Positions 1-5,098 of a stretch of 5,098 nt of DNA are shown here, one piece after another. The stretch is taken from the NCBI GenBank assembly GCA_030613045.1, contig JAUWMS010000261.1, positions 1 through 5,098 on the forward strand, read 5' to 3'. The DNA comes from Candidatus Latescibacterota bacterium. GTDB taxonomy: Bacteria > Latescibacterota > 4484-107. Within the stretch, counting starts at the first letter, position 1; every line of letters starts with the position of its first letter. The notes below the pieces were generated by a model. It did not search any database. It was not told the DNA's origin and saw only the letters and a list, made by a program, of their open reading frames with translations. A program made the position numbers and the translations under genes.

Positions 1-1046
1 TCAAAAACATCAAGAAGATTTACTCCGACGGCAGGCACAGCGCGTTCACCGACATGGAGTACTGGAAGGGGCAGTACTACGTCAGCTTCCGGAACGGACC
101 GCGCCACCCGACGCTGCCGGGTATGTGGGGAAGCGGCCTGATCATCCGTTCCAGCGACCTCGAATCCTGGGAGGTCTGCGCCCGGTTTGAGATGGAGGGC
201 ATGGATACGAGTACGCCGAGACTGATGGATCTGGGGGATAAGCTGGGCGCATTGGGCCGTGTGGGATACTCAAAGAAGCCGGGCCTGCTGCGATTGTACG
301 AAGGGGAGACCGGAATCCAATCCTACATGAGGTTCACGTCTGACGGCACCGTATGGTCGGATCCTCAGCCCGTTCTCCACAACGACAACTACTTCTGGCG
401 GCCCGTGCGTTTTGGGGATGTCTGGTACGTAACCGAATTCATCGGCGCTGAAGGCCTGAGGCTGGCGCGATCCACGGAACCACTCGACTGGCGGACTGTT
501 TCGATTATACCGCCAGCGCCAAAGATGCACTTCTCGGAAGAGGCGGAGTTGTGGGTTACAGAGGATGAGCGCATGCACGTTATCATCCGGGCGCACGAGA
601 ATGAGGAGATGGCGGTTCTCGCGGAAAGCGAGCCGCCCTATACCGACTGGAAAGTCTCGGAGCTGGAATACACAGTGCACTGTGCGGTGTGCAAACGCGT
701 GGGGGATGAGCTTTGGATCGCGGGCAAAGCGCCGACGGCGCAATTCCCCCCTTCGGTGGCGGTTCCTCCGGGACCCACACGGGAGAAGATGGCTGCGCTG
801 GCCTGGTACGACGGACGTTTGTGCAAGACCCCGGACTGGCACACGGCCATCTGGCGATTTGTGGACGGTAAGCTCGAACCTATATTACTTTTCCCTTCGG
901 CAGGAGATTGTGGTTATCCGGGGATGGTGGTTGAAAAGGATCGTGTATTACTGAGTTTTTACTCCCAACATGATGTGGACAACGGGCCGGCCCCCGAGCC
1001 CGGCGAGTGTCCCAATGACATCTATTTGGCGGAGATGGGGCTCTGA
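1..1046 (+). CDS. Sialidase-like (BNR/Asp-box) beta-propeller protein, copy A, 5' end cut by window
   Basis: The reading frame is open from base 3, and the first two bases fit the end of an Ile codon. By comparison with the two downstream paralogues, which begin MAQIK, only about four residues (M-A-Q-I) are missing, giving about 351 aa; residue numbers here assume that. It belongs to the sialidase-fold proteins usually annotated exo-alpha-sialidase or BNR-repeat protein. Visible marks are the first-blade RHSAF followed by YYVSFRNG (R34), one good Asp box (T116 to W122, containing SDG), the PPYTDW motif near 215-220, and the last-blade GYPGMVV followed by FYSQHD near 308-328. There is no signal peptide, so it is probably cytoplasmic. 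It is the most divergent copy: the Arg-Asp pair seen in B and C is Ser74-Thr75 here, and the second Asp box is degenerate (STEPLDW, 161-167). The URO-D gene follows after 29 bp, suggesting one transcript. The substrate is unknown and sialidase activity is not implied. Confidence 0.85.
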   Translation, partial: KNIKKIYSDGRHSAFTDMEYWKGQYYVSFRNGPRHPTLPGMWGSGLIIRSSDLESWEVCARFEMEGMDTSTPRLMDLGDKLGALGRVGYSKKPGLLRLYEGETGIQSYMRFTSDGTVWSDPQPVLHNDNYFWRPVRFGDVWYVTEFIGAEGLRLARSTEPLDWRTVSIIPPAPKMHFSEEAELWVTEDERMHVIIRAHENEEMAVLAESEPPYTDWKVSELEYTVHCAVCKRVGDELWIAGKAPTAQFPPSVAVPPGPTREKMAALAWYDGRLCKTPDWHTAIWRFVDGKLEPILLFPSAGDCGYPGMVVEKDRVLLSFYSQHDVDNGPAPEPGECPNDIYLAEMGL

Positions 1047-1075
1047 GCGTACCAGCAAAATCAGGAGACGAACGA

Positions 1076-2170
1076 ATGCCTATTGATTTCAATGAAGCTC
1101 GCTGGGATAAGGTCAAAGAGACGTATCGTTTGTGGTGGGCGGGTCAGTTGGATCGCCCGATTGTTCCGGTGGAACTGGAGGGCCGGGATCCCGGACGCGC
1201 TATGCCGGACGCGCCGTTGTTGAGTCAGGCTACCTGCATGGAGTTGTCCGTTTCGCCGGAGGCCCTTGTGGACAGGCTGGATTACGAGCTTTCCACGAAG
1301 ATCTATCTCGGCGATGCGTTTCCGTTTTTCGATATGGGCTGCTTTGGTCCGGGCGTAGTGGCGGCTTTTTTGGGCGCGCGCCTCGATAATTCCACCGGGA
1401 GGGTGTGGTTTTATCCGCGGGAGGAGTTGCCCATCACGGAGTTGCATTTCGAATACGATCCGGACAACGTCTGGTTCAAGCGGATCAAGGACATTTGCGC
1501 GGCGGCGATGGAGCGTTGGCAGGGGCAGGTCATGATCGGTATGACCGACCTCGGGGGGGTGCTCGACATCCTTTCCACCTTCCGTCCTGCAGAGAAATTG
1601 CTGCTCGCTCTCTACGACCATCCCGAAGAGGTGAAGCGTCTAATCTGGGAAATACACGAGATCTGGCACCGCTGTTTTGAGGAGATCAACACGATTCTCC
1701 AGCCGGCCAACGGCGGGTTCGTGGACTGGGGAGGCATTTATAGCGACGAGTCGTTCTGCATGCTTCAGAGCGATTTCTGTTACATGATCGGCCCCGACAT
1801 GTTCGACGAGTTCGTCAAGCCGGAATTAGAGGCCACCAGCAGAAGGCTCAGTCGCAGCTTTTATCACCTCGACGGGCCGGGTCAGTTGCCGCATATAGAT
1901 TCGCTGCTGACGATAGATCGCATAGACGGCGTGCAGTGGGTGCAGGGATTTGACGATACCGACAGCGCGCACTATCCCGAGCTTTTTCGCAAAATCCATG
2001 CGGCGGGGAAATTGATCCAATGCTACGCCGATTTCGATGCCTTAGATGCCATCATCTCGCAGATCGGGACTGGCAAGGGGATTCACAGGCACCCCAAGTG
2101 GGGATATGCACCGATTACCGGCTCAGAACGCGAAATCCGAAAACGTCTAAAGACCTACGGAATTGAGTGA
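1076..2170 (+). CDS. Uroporphyrinogen decarboxylase/MtaA-superfamily protein (364 aa)
   Basis: This is a complete 364-aa protein. The ATG has an AGGAG Shine-Dalgarno sequence at 1063-1067 with an 8-nt spacer. Family marks are the motif SDFCYMIGPDMFDEFVKPEL (232-251), matching the usual 'S-D-x-x-x-M-I-x-P-x-x-F-x-x-F-x-x-P' block; YHLDGPG (263-269); HIDSLLTIDRIDGVQW (273-288); and a C-terminal GTGKGI (331-336). The superfamily is a TIM barrel that includes haem-pathway URO-D and corrinoid/coenzyme-M methyltransferases such as MtaA, which use a zinc site with an H-x-C motif and a later Cys. Here H-x-C reads H264-L-D266, and the region where the later Cys is expected reads HRHP (337-340), so the zinc site is altered or absent. 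It is unlikely to be the haem-pathway HemE, because its neighbours are carbohydrate-type genes and the early HemE arginine-rich substrate motif is not recognisable. Placed between two propeller paralogues, it probably acts in the same catabolic pathway; the reaction is unknown. Confidence 0.85.
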   Translation: MPIDFNEARWDKVKETYRLWWAGQLDRPIVPVELEGRDPGRAMPDAPLLSQATCMELSVSPEALVDRLDYELSTKIYLGDAFPFFDMGCFGPGVVAAFLGARLDNSTGRVWFYPREELPITELHFEYDPDNVWFKRIKDICAAAMERWQGQVMIGMTDLGGVLDILSTFRPAEKLLLALYDHPEEVKRLIWEIHEIWHRCFEEINTILQPANGGFVDWGGIYSDESFCMLQSDFCYMIGPDMFDEFVKPELEATSRRLSRSFYHLDGPGQLPHIDSLLTIDRIDGVQWVQGFDDTDSAHYPELFRKIHAAGKLIQCYADFDALDAIISQIGTGKGIHRHPKWGYAPITGSEREIRKRLKTYGIE

Positions 2171-2206
2171 GTTCCGGAGCATGCAGTTATACGCGCCACC
2201 CTCAAC

Positions 2207-2215
2207 AGGAAAGGA
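2207..2215 (+). promoter_or_regulatory. Ribosome binding site deciding the start of propeller copy B
   Basis: The purine run AGGAAAGGA lies upstream of two in-frame ATGs. It sits 8 nt from the ATG at 2224 but touches the ATG at 2215 directly, leaving no spacer for that one. The ATG at 2224 also gives the MAQIK start shared with copy C, so 2224 is preferred. Confidence 0.6.
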
Positions 2216-2223
2216 TGAAACCG

Positions 2224-3285
2224 ATGGCTCAAATCAAAATCATCCGAAAAATTTACTCCGATGGCAGGCACAATGCGTTCACCGACATCGAAATTTGGAA
2301 GGGAGCCTACTACGTCACATTTCGGAATGCCGGAAACCACGCTCGGCCCGGAGATTACGGCGATGTGCTCGTGATCCGTTCGAGCGATCTGGAGTCGTGG
2401 GAAGTCTGCGCGCGGCTCAGTGTGGGCGAGGGGCACGATGATCGTGATCCGGCCTTGCTGAATATGGGCGATGAACTAAGCGGCTTTTTCGCCTCGTCGT
2501 CCGCGAGAGTTCCGGGCGCGCTTCTTTACGAGGGGCCGAGCAGCAAGAGCAACCGGGCCATCCAATCTTACGGAGCGTTCACTTCCGACGGCGCCGTCTG
2601 GTCGGCTCCTCAGCCGGTGTATGAACCCGACATGTGGGTGTGGCAGGTCGAGGGGTTTAAGGGCGTGTATTACGGAGCGGTGCAAAATCTCGAACGACGG
2701 TTCTGGTTGATCCGTTCCACGGATGGCCGCCACTGGGAGACCGTCTCGGAATTTCCTTCCGAAGCATCAAAGCCGACGGAGGCCGGATTGTGGGTCACGG
2801 AGGACGAGGTGATGCACATGGTCATCCGGACATTGGGGCATCAGAACATAGCGCTTTGGGGCCGGAATGAGCCGCCTTATACGGATTGGAAATTGACGGA
2901 GCTGAACTACACCGTCCATTCCCCGGTGATCCGGCCGGTGGGCGATGCACTCTGGGTGGCGGGACGCGCGTTCACCGAACAACTGTCTCCATCCATGGTG
3001 CCTCCGGAGCCGTCGCCGGAGAAGATTGCTTCGCTGACCCGCCGGGATGAACGTCTTGCCAAAACGCCGCAGGATTGGCATACGGCCATCTGGCGGATAG
3101 TGGGGGATCAGCTTGAGCCGGTGCTTGTGCTGCCCAGCAGAGGCGATAATGCGTATCCGGGGATGGTGGTCGAGAAGGATCGGGTGTTGATCAGCTATTA
3201 TTCCCAGCACGATGTGGACGAGGGGCCGATGCCCAAGCCCGGCGAGCATGCCAGTGAGATTTATCTCGCGGAGATTGCGGTATAA
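2224..3285 (+). CDS. Sialidase-like (BNR/Asp-box) beta-propeller protein, copy B
   Basis: This is a complete 353-aa protein from the ATG at 2224. The frame is open further upstream to a GTG at 2167 overlapping the URO-D stop, but the extra residues have no counterpart in copy C. Propeller marks in order: RHNAF (15-19), FRNAGNH (33-39), a first degenerate box SSDLESW (53-59), the pair R74-D75, Asp box TSDGAVW (120-126), Asp box STDGRHW (165-171), E186 in PTEAGLW, R202, PPYTDW (217-222), PSRGDNAYPG (304-313) and SYYSQHD (324-330). In sialidase-fold enzymes arginines, an acid and a tyrosine line the active site; R34, R74, E186, R202 and Y311 are the obvious candidates here, by inference only. 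No signal peptide is visible, so it is probably cytoplasmic. It starts 53 bp after the URO-D gene and likely shares its transcript. By eye well over half its residues match copy C. Unlike A and C it has Ser233 and Asn309 where they have cysteines. Confidence 0.88.
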   Translation: MAQIKIIRKIYSDGRHNAFTDIEIWKGAYYVTFRNAGNHARPGDYGDVLVIRSSDLESWEVCARLSVGEGHDDRDPALLNMGDELSGFFASSSARVPGALLYEGPSSKSNRAIQSYGAFTSDGAVWSAPQPVYEPDMWVWQVEGFKGVYYGAVQNLERRFWLIRSTDGRHWETVSEFPSEASKPTEAGLWVTEDEVMHMVIRTLGHQNIALWGRNEPPYTDWKLTELNYTVHSPVIRPVGDALWVAGRAFTEQLSPSMVPPEPSPEKIASLTRRDERLAKTPQDWHTAIWRIVGDQLEPVLVLPSRGDNAYPGMVVEKDRVLISYYSQHDVDEGPMPKPGEHASEIYLAEIAV

Positions 3286-3292
3286 CCTTTTT

Positions 3293-3372
3293 CACCGCAA
3301 AGACGCGGCAGCGCGCAAAGCACTTTATTAGAAAGAGGGGGTTTCTCTGCGTCCTTTGCGAACTCCGCGGTT
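3293..3372. repeat. REP-like imperfect inverted repeat downstream of copy B
   Basis: The left arm holds ACCGCAAAGACGC (3294-3306) and a second CGCAAAG (3314-3320). The right arm holds CTCTGCGTCCTTTGCG (3345-3360) and CCGCGGTT (3365-3372). CGCAAAG at 3314-3320 pairs perfectly with CTTTGCG at 3354-3360, and ACCGC at 3294-3298 pairs with GCGGT at 3367-3371, with unpaired bases between the two stems. The vocabulary (ACCGCAAAGACGC, GCGTCCTTTGCG) resembles dispersed intergenic foldback repeats I associate with several environmental phyla. That it is repeated elsewhere in this genome is inference. No T-run follows, so it is not a classical terminator. Confidence 0.6.
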
Positions 3373-3434
3373 CAAATCTTTAGAATGGGAAATTAGTTAC
3401 GTTTCATTGCTAAATGCTCCTTGTCAGAAATTTT

Positions 3435-3543
3435 AGTTGCTCCGTAAAAGCCGGAGTAAACTCGGCGCTGGCAAAGGCAAAAAGCCTCGAAAGAGGCTGA
3501 AGTAGCCGTCCCCCAAGGAGTTTGTGAGGTGTCCGGTGCCAGC
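3435..3543 (+). other. Candidate structured leader RNA upstream of copy C (unassigned)
   Basis: Three pairings are visible. Hairpin 1 pairs 3435-3444 (AGTTGCTCCG) with 3452-3462, with one G-T wobble, one bulged A and a 7-nt loop. Hairpin 2 is AGCCTC-GAAA-GAGGCT at 3483-3498, a perfect 6-bp stem closed by a GNRA-type tetraloop. A long-range 7-bp perfect pairing joins GCTGGCA (3467-3473) to TGCCAGC (3537-3543), enclosing hairpin 2. The element ends about 80 bp before the copy C start codon. I compared it from memory with the conserved cores of common riboswitches (TPP, SAM, SAH, cobalamin, c-di-GMP) and with hammerhead-type motifs and found no match. It could be a cis-regulatory RNA, an intron or mobile-element remnant, or chance structure. 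Confidence 0.35.
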
Positions 3544-3609
3544 TTTAGTTCGGCTTTCCACAGGGCTTAACAAATTTCCGACAAGGAGCACTGACCGAAG
3601 TAACCAAAC

Positions 3610-3615
3610 AGGAGG
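3610..3615 (+). promoter_or_regulatory. Strong Shine-Dalgarno (AGGAGG) of propeller copy C
   Basis: A full AGGAGG lies 7 nt before the ATG at 3623. This places the start there rather than at the in-frame upstream ATG at 3524, and produces the same MAQIK N-terminus as copy B. Confidence 0.8.
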
Positions 3616-3622
3616 CGGCATT

Positions 3623-4696
3623 ATGGCTCAGATCAAAAGCATCCGAAAGATTTACTCCGACGGCAGGCACAATGCGTTCCCCGACATCGAGTATTGGAAA
3701 GGGCGCTACTACGTGGCGTTTCGGAACGGCAATGGACACGCCCGGCCCGGTCCTTTGGAGGTTCAGGGCAAGATCATCGTCATCCGCTCCGAGGATCTGA
3801 TGGAGTGGGAGGTTTGCGCGCGCATCAGTACGGACGGCGACGACCGCGATCCCGCGTTGTTGGATCTCGGAGACGAACTGGGCGTTTATTTCTGCAGCGA
3901 ATTCTCGAAGGATCGCGATGAGACGGCCATCTACAAGGGCGGCCTGGGAGCAAAACCACACGTCGTGCAATCTCACATGGCGTTCACCTCCGACGGCGCG
4001 TCCTGGTCTTCACCGGAGCCGGTGCACGAGTTCAACCACGTATTCTGGCAGGTCGAGCGTTTTGGAGATGCCTTCTACGCAACCTCCTGGGGGTATGCCG
4101 AAAACGAAGGCACACTGAAGATCGTCCATTCTACGGACGGGCATACGTGGAAAAACGTGGCGGCGATTGGGCCGGGGAATTTTCCCAACGAAACCGGGCT
4201 TTGGATTACGGACGACGGGAAGATGCACCTGATCAGCCGGGAGCGCACGCGGGAGATGTCGGTGCTTTCCGAGAGCGATCCGCCGTACACGGATTGGCAG
4301 TCCAGGGACTTGAATTACACGGTGCATTGTCCGGTGGTCCGGCCGGTGGACGATGAACTCTGGGGCGCGGGCAAGACGATCACGGAGCAGTTTCCTTCAT
4401 CGGTGGTGATCCCGCCGGAGCCGTCGCCGGAGAAGATTGCTTCGTTGGCCCGTCAGGACGAGCGTCTCGCCAAGACGCCGCAGGATTGGCACACCGCGAT
4501 CTGGCGTCTAATGGGGGATCAGCTTGAGCCGATCCTCGTGCTTCCTTCAAGGGGGGATTGCGGGTACCCGGGGCTGGTGGTGGAGCAGGACCGGGTGCTC
4601 ATGAGTTTCTACTCGCAGCACGATGTGGATCAAGGACCGGAAACGAAACCCGGAGAGCGCGCCAATGAGATCTATCTTGCGGAAATTGCCGTGTAA
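3623..4696 (+). CDS. Sialidase-like (BNR/Asp-box) beta-propeller protein, copy C
   Basis: This is a complete 357-aa protein starting MAQIKSIRKIYSDG behind a strong AGGAGG. Marks in order: RHNAF (15-19), FRNGNGH (33-39), degenerate box SEDLMEW (56-62), R75-D76, Asp box TSDGASW (122-128), Asp box STDGHTW (170-176), E190 in NETGLW, R206, PPYTDW (220-225), HCPV (C236), a Pro-rich loop with PPEPSPEK (264-271) and TPQDWHTAIW (285-294), GDCGYPG (C313, Y315), and FYSQHD (329-334). It has the fullest set of family motifs of the three copies. There is no signal peptide or membrane segment, so it is probably cytoplasmic. It shares exact nucleotide blocks with copy B (30 bp at 4415-4444) and copy A (25 bp at 3647-3671), which points to duplication within this locus. 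It lies 337 bp after copy B behind a hairpin-rich spacer, so it may be expressed separately. The substrate is unknown; 'exo-alpha-sialidase' would be a fold label only. Confidence 0.9.
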   Translation: MAQIKSIRKIYSDGRHNAFPDIEYWKGRYYVAFRNGNGHARPGPLEVQGKIIVIRSEDLMEWEVCARISTDGDDRDPALLDLGDELGVYFCSEFSKDRDETAIYKGGLGAKPHVVQSHMAFTSDGASWSSPEPVHEFNHVFWQVERFGDAFYATSWGYAENEGTLKIVHSTDGHTWKNVAAIGPGNFPNETGLWITDDGKMHLISRERTREMSVLSESDPPYTDWQSRDLNYTVHCPVVRPVDDELWGAGKTITEQFPSSVVIPPEPSPEKIASLARQDERLAKTPQDWHTAIWRLMGDQLEPILVLPSRGDCGYPGLVVEQDRVLMSFYSQHDVDQGPETKPGERANEIYLAEIAV

Positions 4697-4703
4697 CGAG
4701 TGG

Positions 4704-4802
4704 AAGCAGAAGTCAGAATCCAGAATCCAGGAGTCAGGAGCCAGGAGCCAGGAGCCAGAAGCAGCTATTCTGAATTCTGAATCCTGAATGCTGACTCCTG
4801 AG
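4704..4802. repeat. Foldback built from 7-bp units between copy C and the esterase gene
   Basis: The left arm (4704-4759) reads as eight consecutive heptamers of the pattern A-N-N-C-A-G-R, for example AGTCAGA, ATCCAGA, ATCCAGG, AGTCAGG and AGCCAGG. After an 8-base centre (4760-4767) the right arm (4768-4802) has five heptamers of the complementary kind: TTCTGAA twice, TCCTGAA, TGCTGAC and TCCTGAG. CAGGAGTCAG at 4728-4737 pairs perfectly with CTGACTCCTG at 4791-4800, and other registers pair partly. It fills nearly all of the spacer. There is no T-run after it, and its in-step heptad period separates it from an ordinary terminator. Confidence 0.8.
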
Positions 4803-4841
4803 GATGAACACAGCAAGGGGGAAAAGAAATCACTTAAAATT

Positions 4842-4846
4842 GGAGA
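4842..4846 (+). promoter_or_regulatory. Ribosome binding site deciding the esterase start
   Basis: GGAGA lies 5 nt before the ATG at 4852. The upstream in-frame ATG at 4804 abuts the end of the heptad foldback with no spaced Shine-Dalgarno, so 4852 is preferred. Confidence 0.55.
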
Positions 4847-4851
4847 CTTGG

Positions 4852-5098
4852 ATGGCCTCTTCAGAGTATTCCATCAAGGCGTATCTCGACAGGGTGTATG
4901 CGAACACCACTCCGCGGTTCCAATTCAAGTCCGAGACCAAAGAGGAATGGGCGGCGTGGCATAGGAGTCTTAAGGCAAAATTGGTCGAATTGCTGGGCGG
5001 CTTTCCTCCGAACAGATGCCCTCTGAAACCGGAGATTCTGGAGCGCGTGGAGGAGGAAACCTATTGGCGGGAGAAGGTGGTTTTTGAGAGCCGGGAGG
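4852..5098 (+). CDS. N-terminus of acetylxylan-esterase-like alpha/beta hydrolase (3' end beyond window)
   Basis: The frame stays open from the ATG at 4852 to the window edge (82 full codons). The N-terminus carries AYLDRVY, then TPRFQFKSETKEEWAAWHRS, LKAKLVELLGGFP, the block PLKPEILERVEEETYWREKV, and VFESRE. This order matches from memory the N-terminal region of the Abhydrolase_7/acetylxylan-esterase-like family, where a helical lead-in ('L-x-x-L-L-G' then 'E-R-x-x-x-x-x-Y-x-R-E-K-V-x-F') precedes the hydrolase core. The catalytic nucleophile Ser, Asp and His would lie downstream, so activity cannot be judged here. No signal peptide is seen. Such enzymes commonly remove acetyl groups from sugars, which fits a carbohydrate-processing neighbourhood. 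An earlier start at 4804 would add 16 residues (MNTARGKRNHLKLETW) without family support. Confidence 0.65.
   Translation, partial: MASSEYSIKAYLDRVYANTTPRFQFKSETKEEWAAWHRSLKAKLVELLGGFPPNRCPLKPEILERVEEETYWREKVVFESRE

Larger units (their letters stand above)
3286..3622. other. Non-coding spacer between propeller copies B and C
   Basis: This 337-bp spacer contains no convincing gene. Frames crossing it are short and broken by stops, except the one continuous with copy C, whose extension lacks paralogue support. It falls into three parts: a REP-like imperfect inverted repeat (3293-3372), an AT-rich stretch with nothing recognisable (about 3373-3434), and a hairpin-rich leader (3435-3543) followed by about 80 bp running to copy C. 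It interrupts an otherwise tight gene order, so copy C may have its own promoter; I see no convincing -35/-10 pair. Confidence 0.7.

Noticed and set aside
270..842. 190-codon open frame on the minus strand, antisense to copy A
   Set aside because: It lies wholly inside copy A, its Arg/Pro-rich translation matches no family I know, and similar shadows occur at corresponding parts of copies B and C, as expected from codon bias.
1061..1621. 186-codon minus-strand frame opposite the URO-D gene
   Set aside because: It is complementary to a clearly conserved URO-D-family protein, has no Shine-Dalgarno or domain support, and is low-complexity His/Arg-rich.
2167..2223. Upstream N-terminal extension of copy B (GTG at 2167 or ATG at 2215)
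   Set aside because: The paralogues start at MAQIK, the purine-rich site is well spaced only for the ATG at 2224, and the extra residues look like read-through of spacer.
3421..3449. Promoter with TTGTCA as -35 before copy C
   Set aside because: At 17-bp spacing the -10 position reads GTAAAA, a poor match to TATAAT, so it is not supportable.
3483..3498. Rho-independent terminator at the GNRA-capped hairpin
   Set aside because: The stem is followed by GAAGTAGCC, not a T-run.
3524..3622. 33-residue upstream extension of copy C from the ATG at 3524
   Set aside because: There is no counterpart in the paralogues, no Shine-Dalgarno at 3524 comparable with AGGAGG before 3623, and it overlaps the structured leader.
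4704..4802. CRISPR array or terminator at the heptad repeats
   Set aside because: The units are 7 bp with no spacers and reverse into complementary units at the centre, unlike CRISPR. No T-run follows, unlike an intrinsic terminator.
4547..4816. 89-codon minus-strand frame across the end of copy C and the heptad foldback
   Set aside because: Part of it translates the 7-bp repeat into repetitive Ser/Asp/Leu text and the rest is antisense to copy C, with no family match.

Overview
The window is about 5.1 kb of moderately GC-rich bacterial DNA. Every gene is on the + strand and there are no RNA genes or transposases. The gene content is a lineage-expanded sialidase-like propeller family, a uroporphyrinogen-decarboxylase (URO-D)/MtaA-like protein and the N-terminus of an acetylxylan-esterase-like alpha/beta hydrolase. 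Together with foldback-repeat-rich spacers this resembles a polymer- or sugar-utilising environmental bacterium of the Planctomycetota/Verrucomicrobiota/Lentisphaerota/Hydrogenedentes type. That assignment is an inference from memory of such genomes, not a database result.

Layout. (1) 1-1046: a sialidase-like beta-propeller paralogue (copy A) missing only about four N-terminal residues. (2) 1076-2170: a complete URO-D/MtaA-superfamily protein, 29 bp downstream. (3) 2224-3285: propeller copy B, 53 bp after the URO-D gene. (4) 3286-3622: a 337-bp non-coding spacer with a REP-like imperfect inverted repeat directly after copy B, then a segment of strong local hairpins leading to copy C. (5) 3623-4696: propeller copy C. 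(6) 4697-4851: a spacer almost filled by a foldback made of 7-bp units. (7) 4852-5098: the start of an alpha/beta-hydrolase-like esterase that runs off the window.

Copy A, URO-D and copy B are tightly spaced and probably co-transcribed. Copy C and the esterase are separated by repeat-bearing spacers and may have their own expression signals. The three propellers share a start (MAQIK in B and C), a C-terminal layout and two subfamily-specific loops, yet differ at positions that look functionally important. Copy A has lost an Arg-Asp pair and an Asp box; copy B has lost two cysteines that A and C share. None has a signal peptide, so they should act in the cytoplasm, unlike secreted sialidases. 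A plausible but unproven reading is a catabolic locus in which diversified propeller enzymes, an esterase and a possible methyl-transfer or decarboxylase-like protein process a decorated carbohydrate or related small molecule after uptake.
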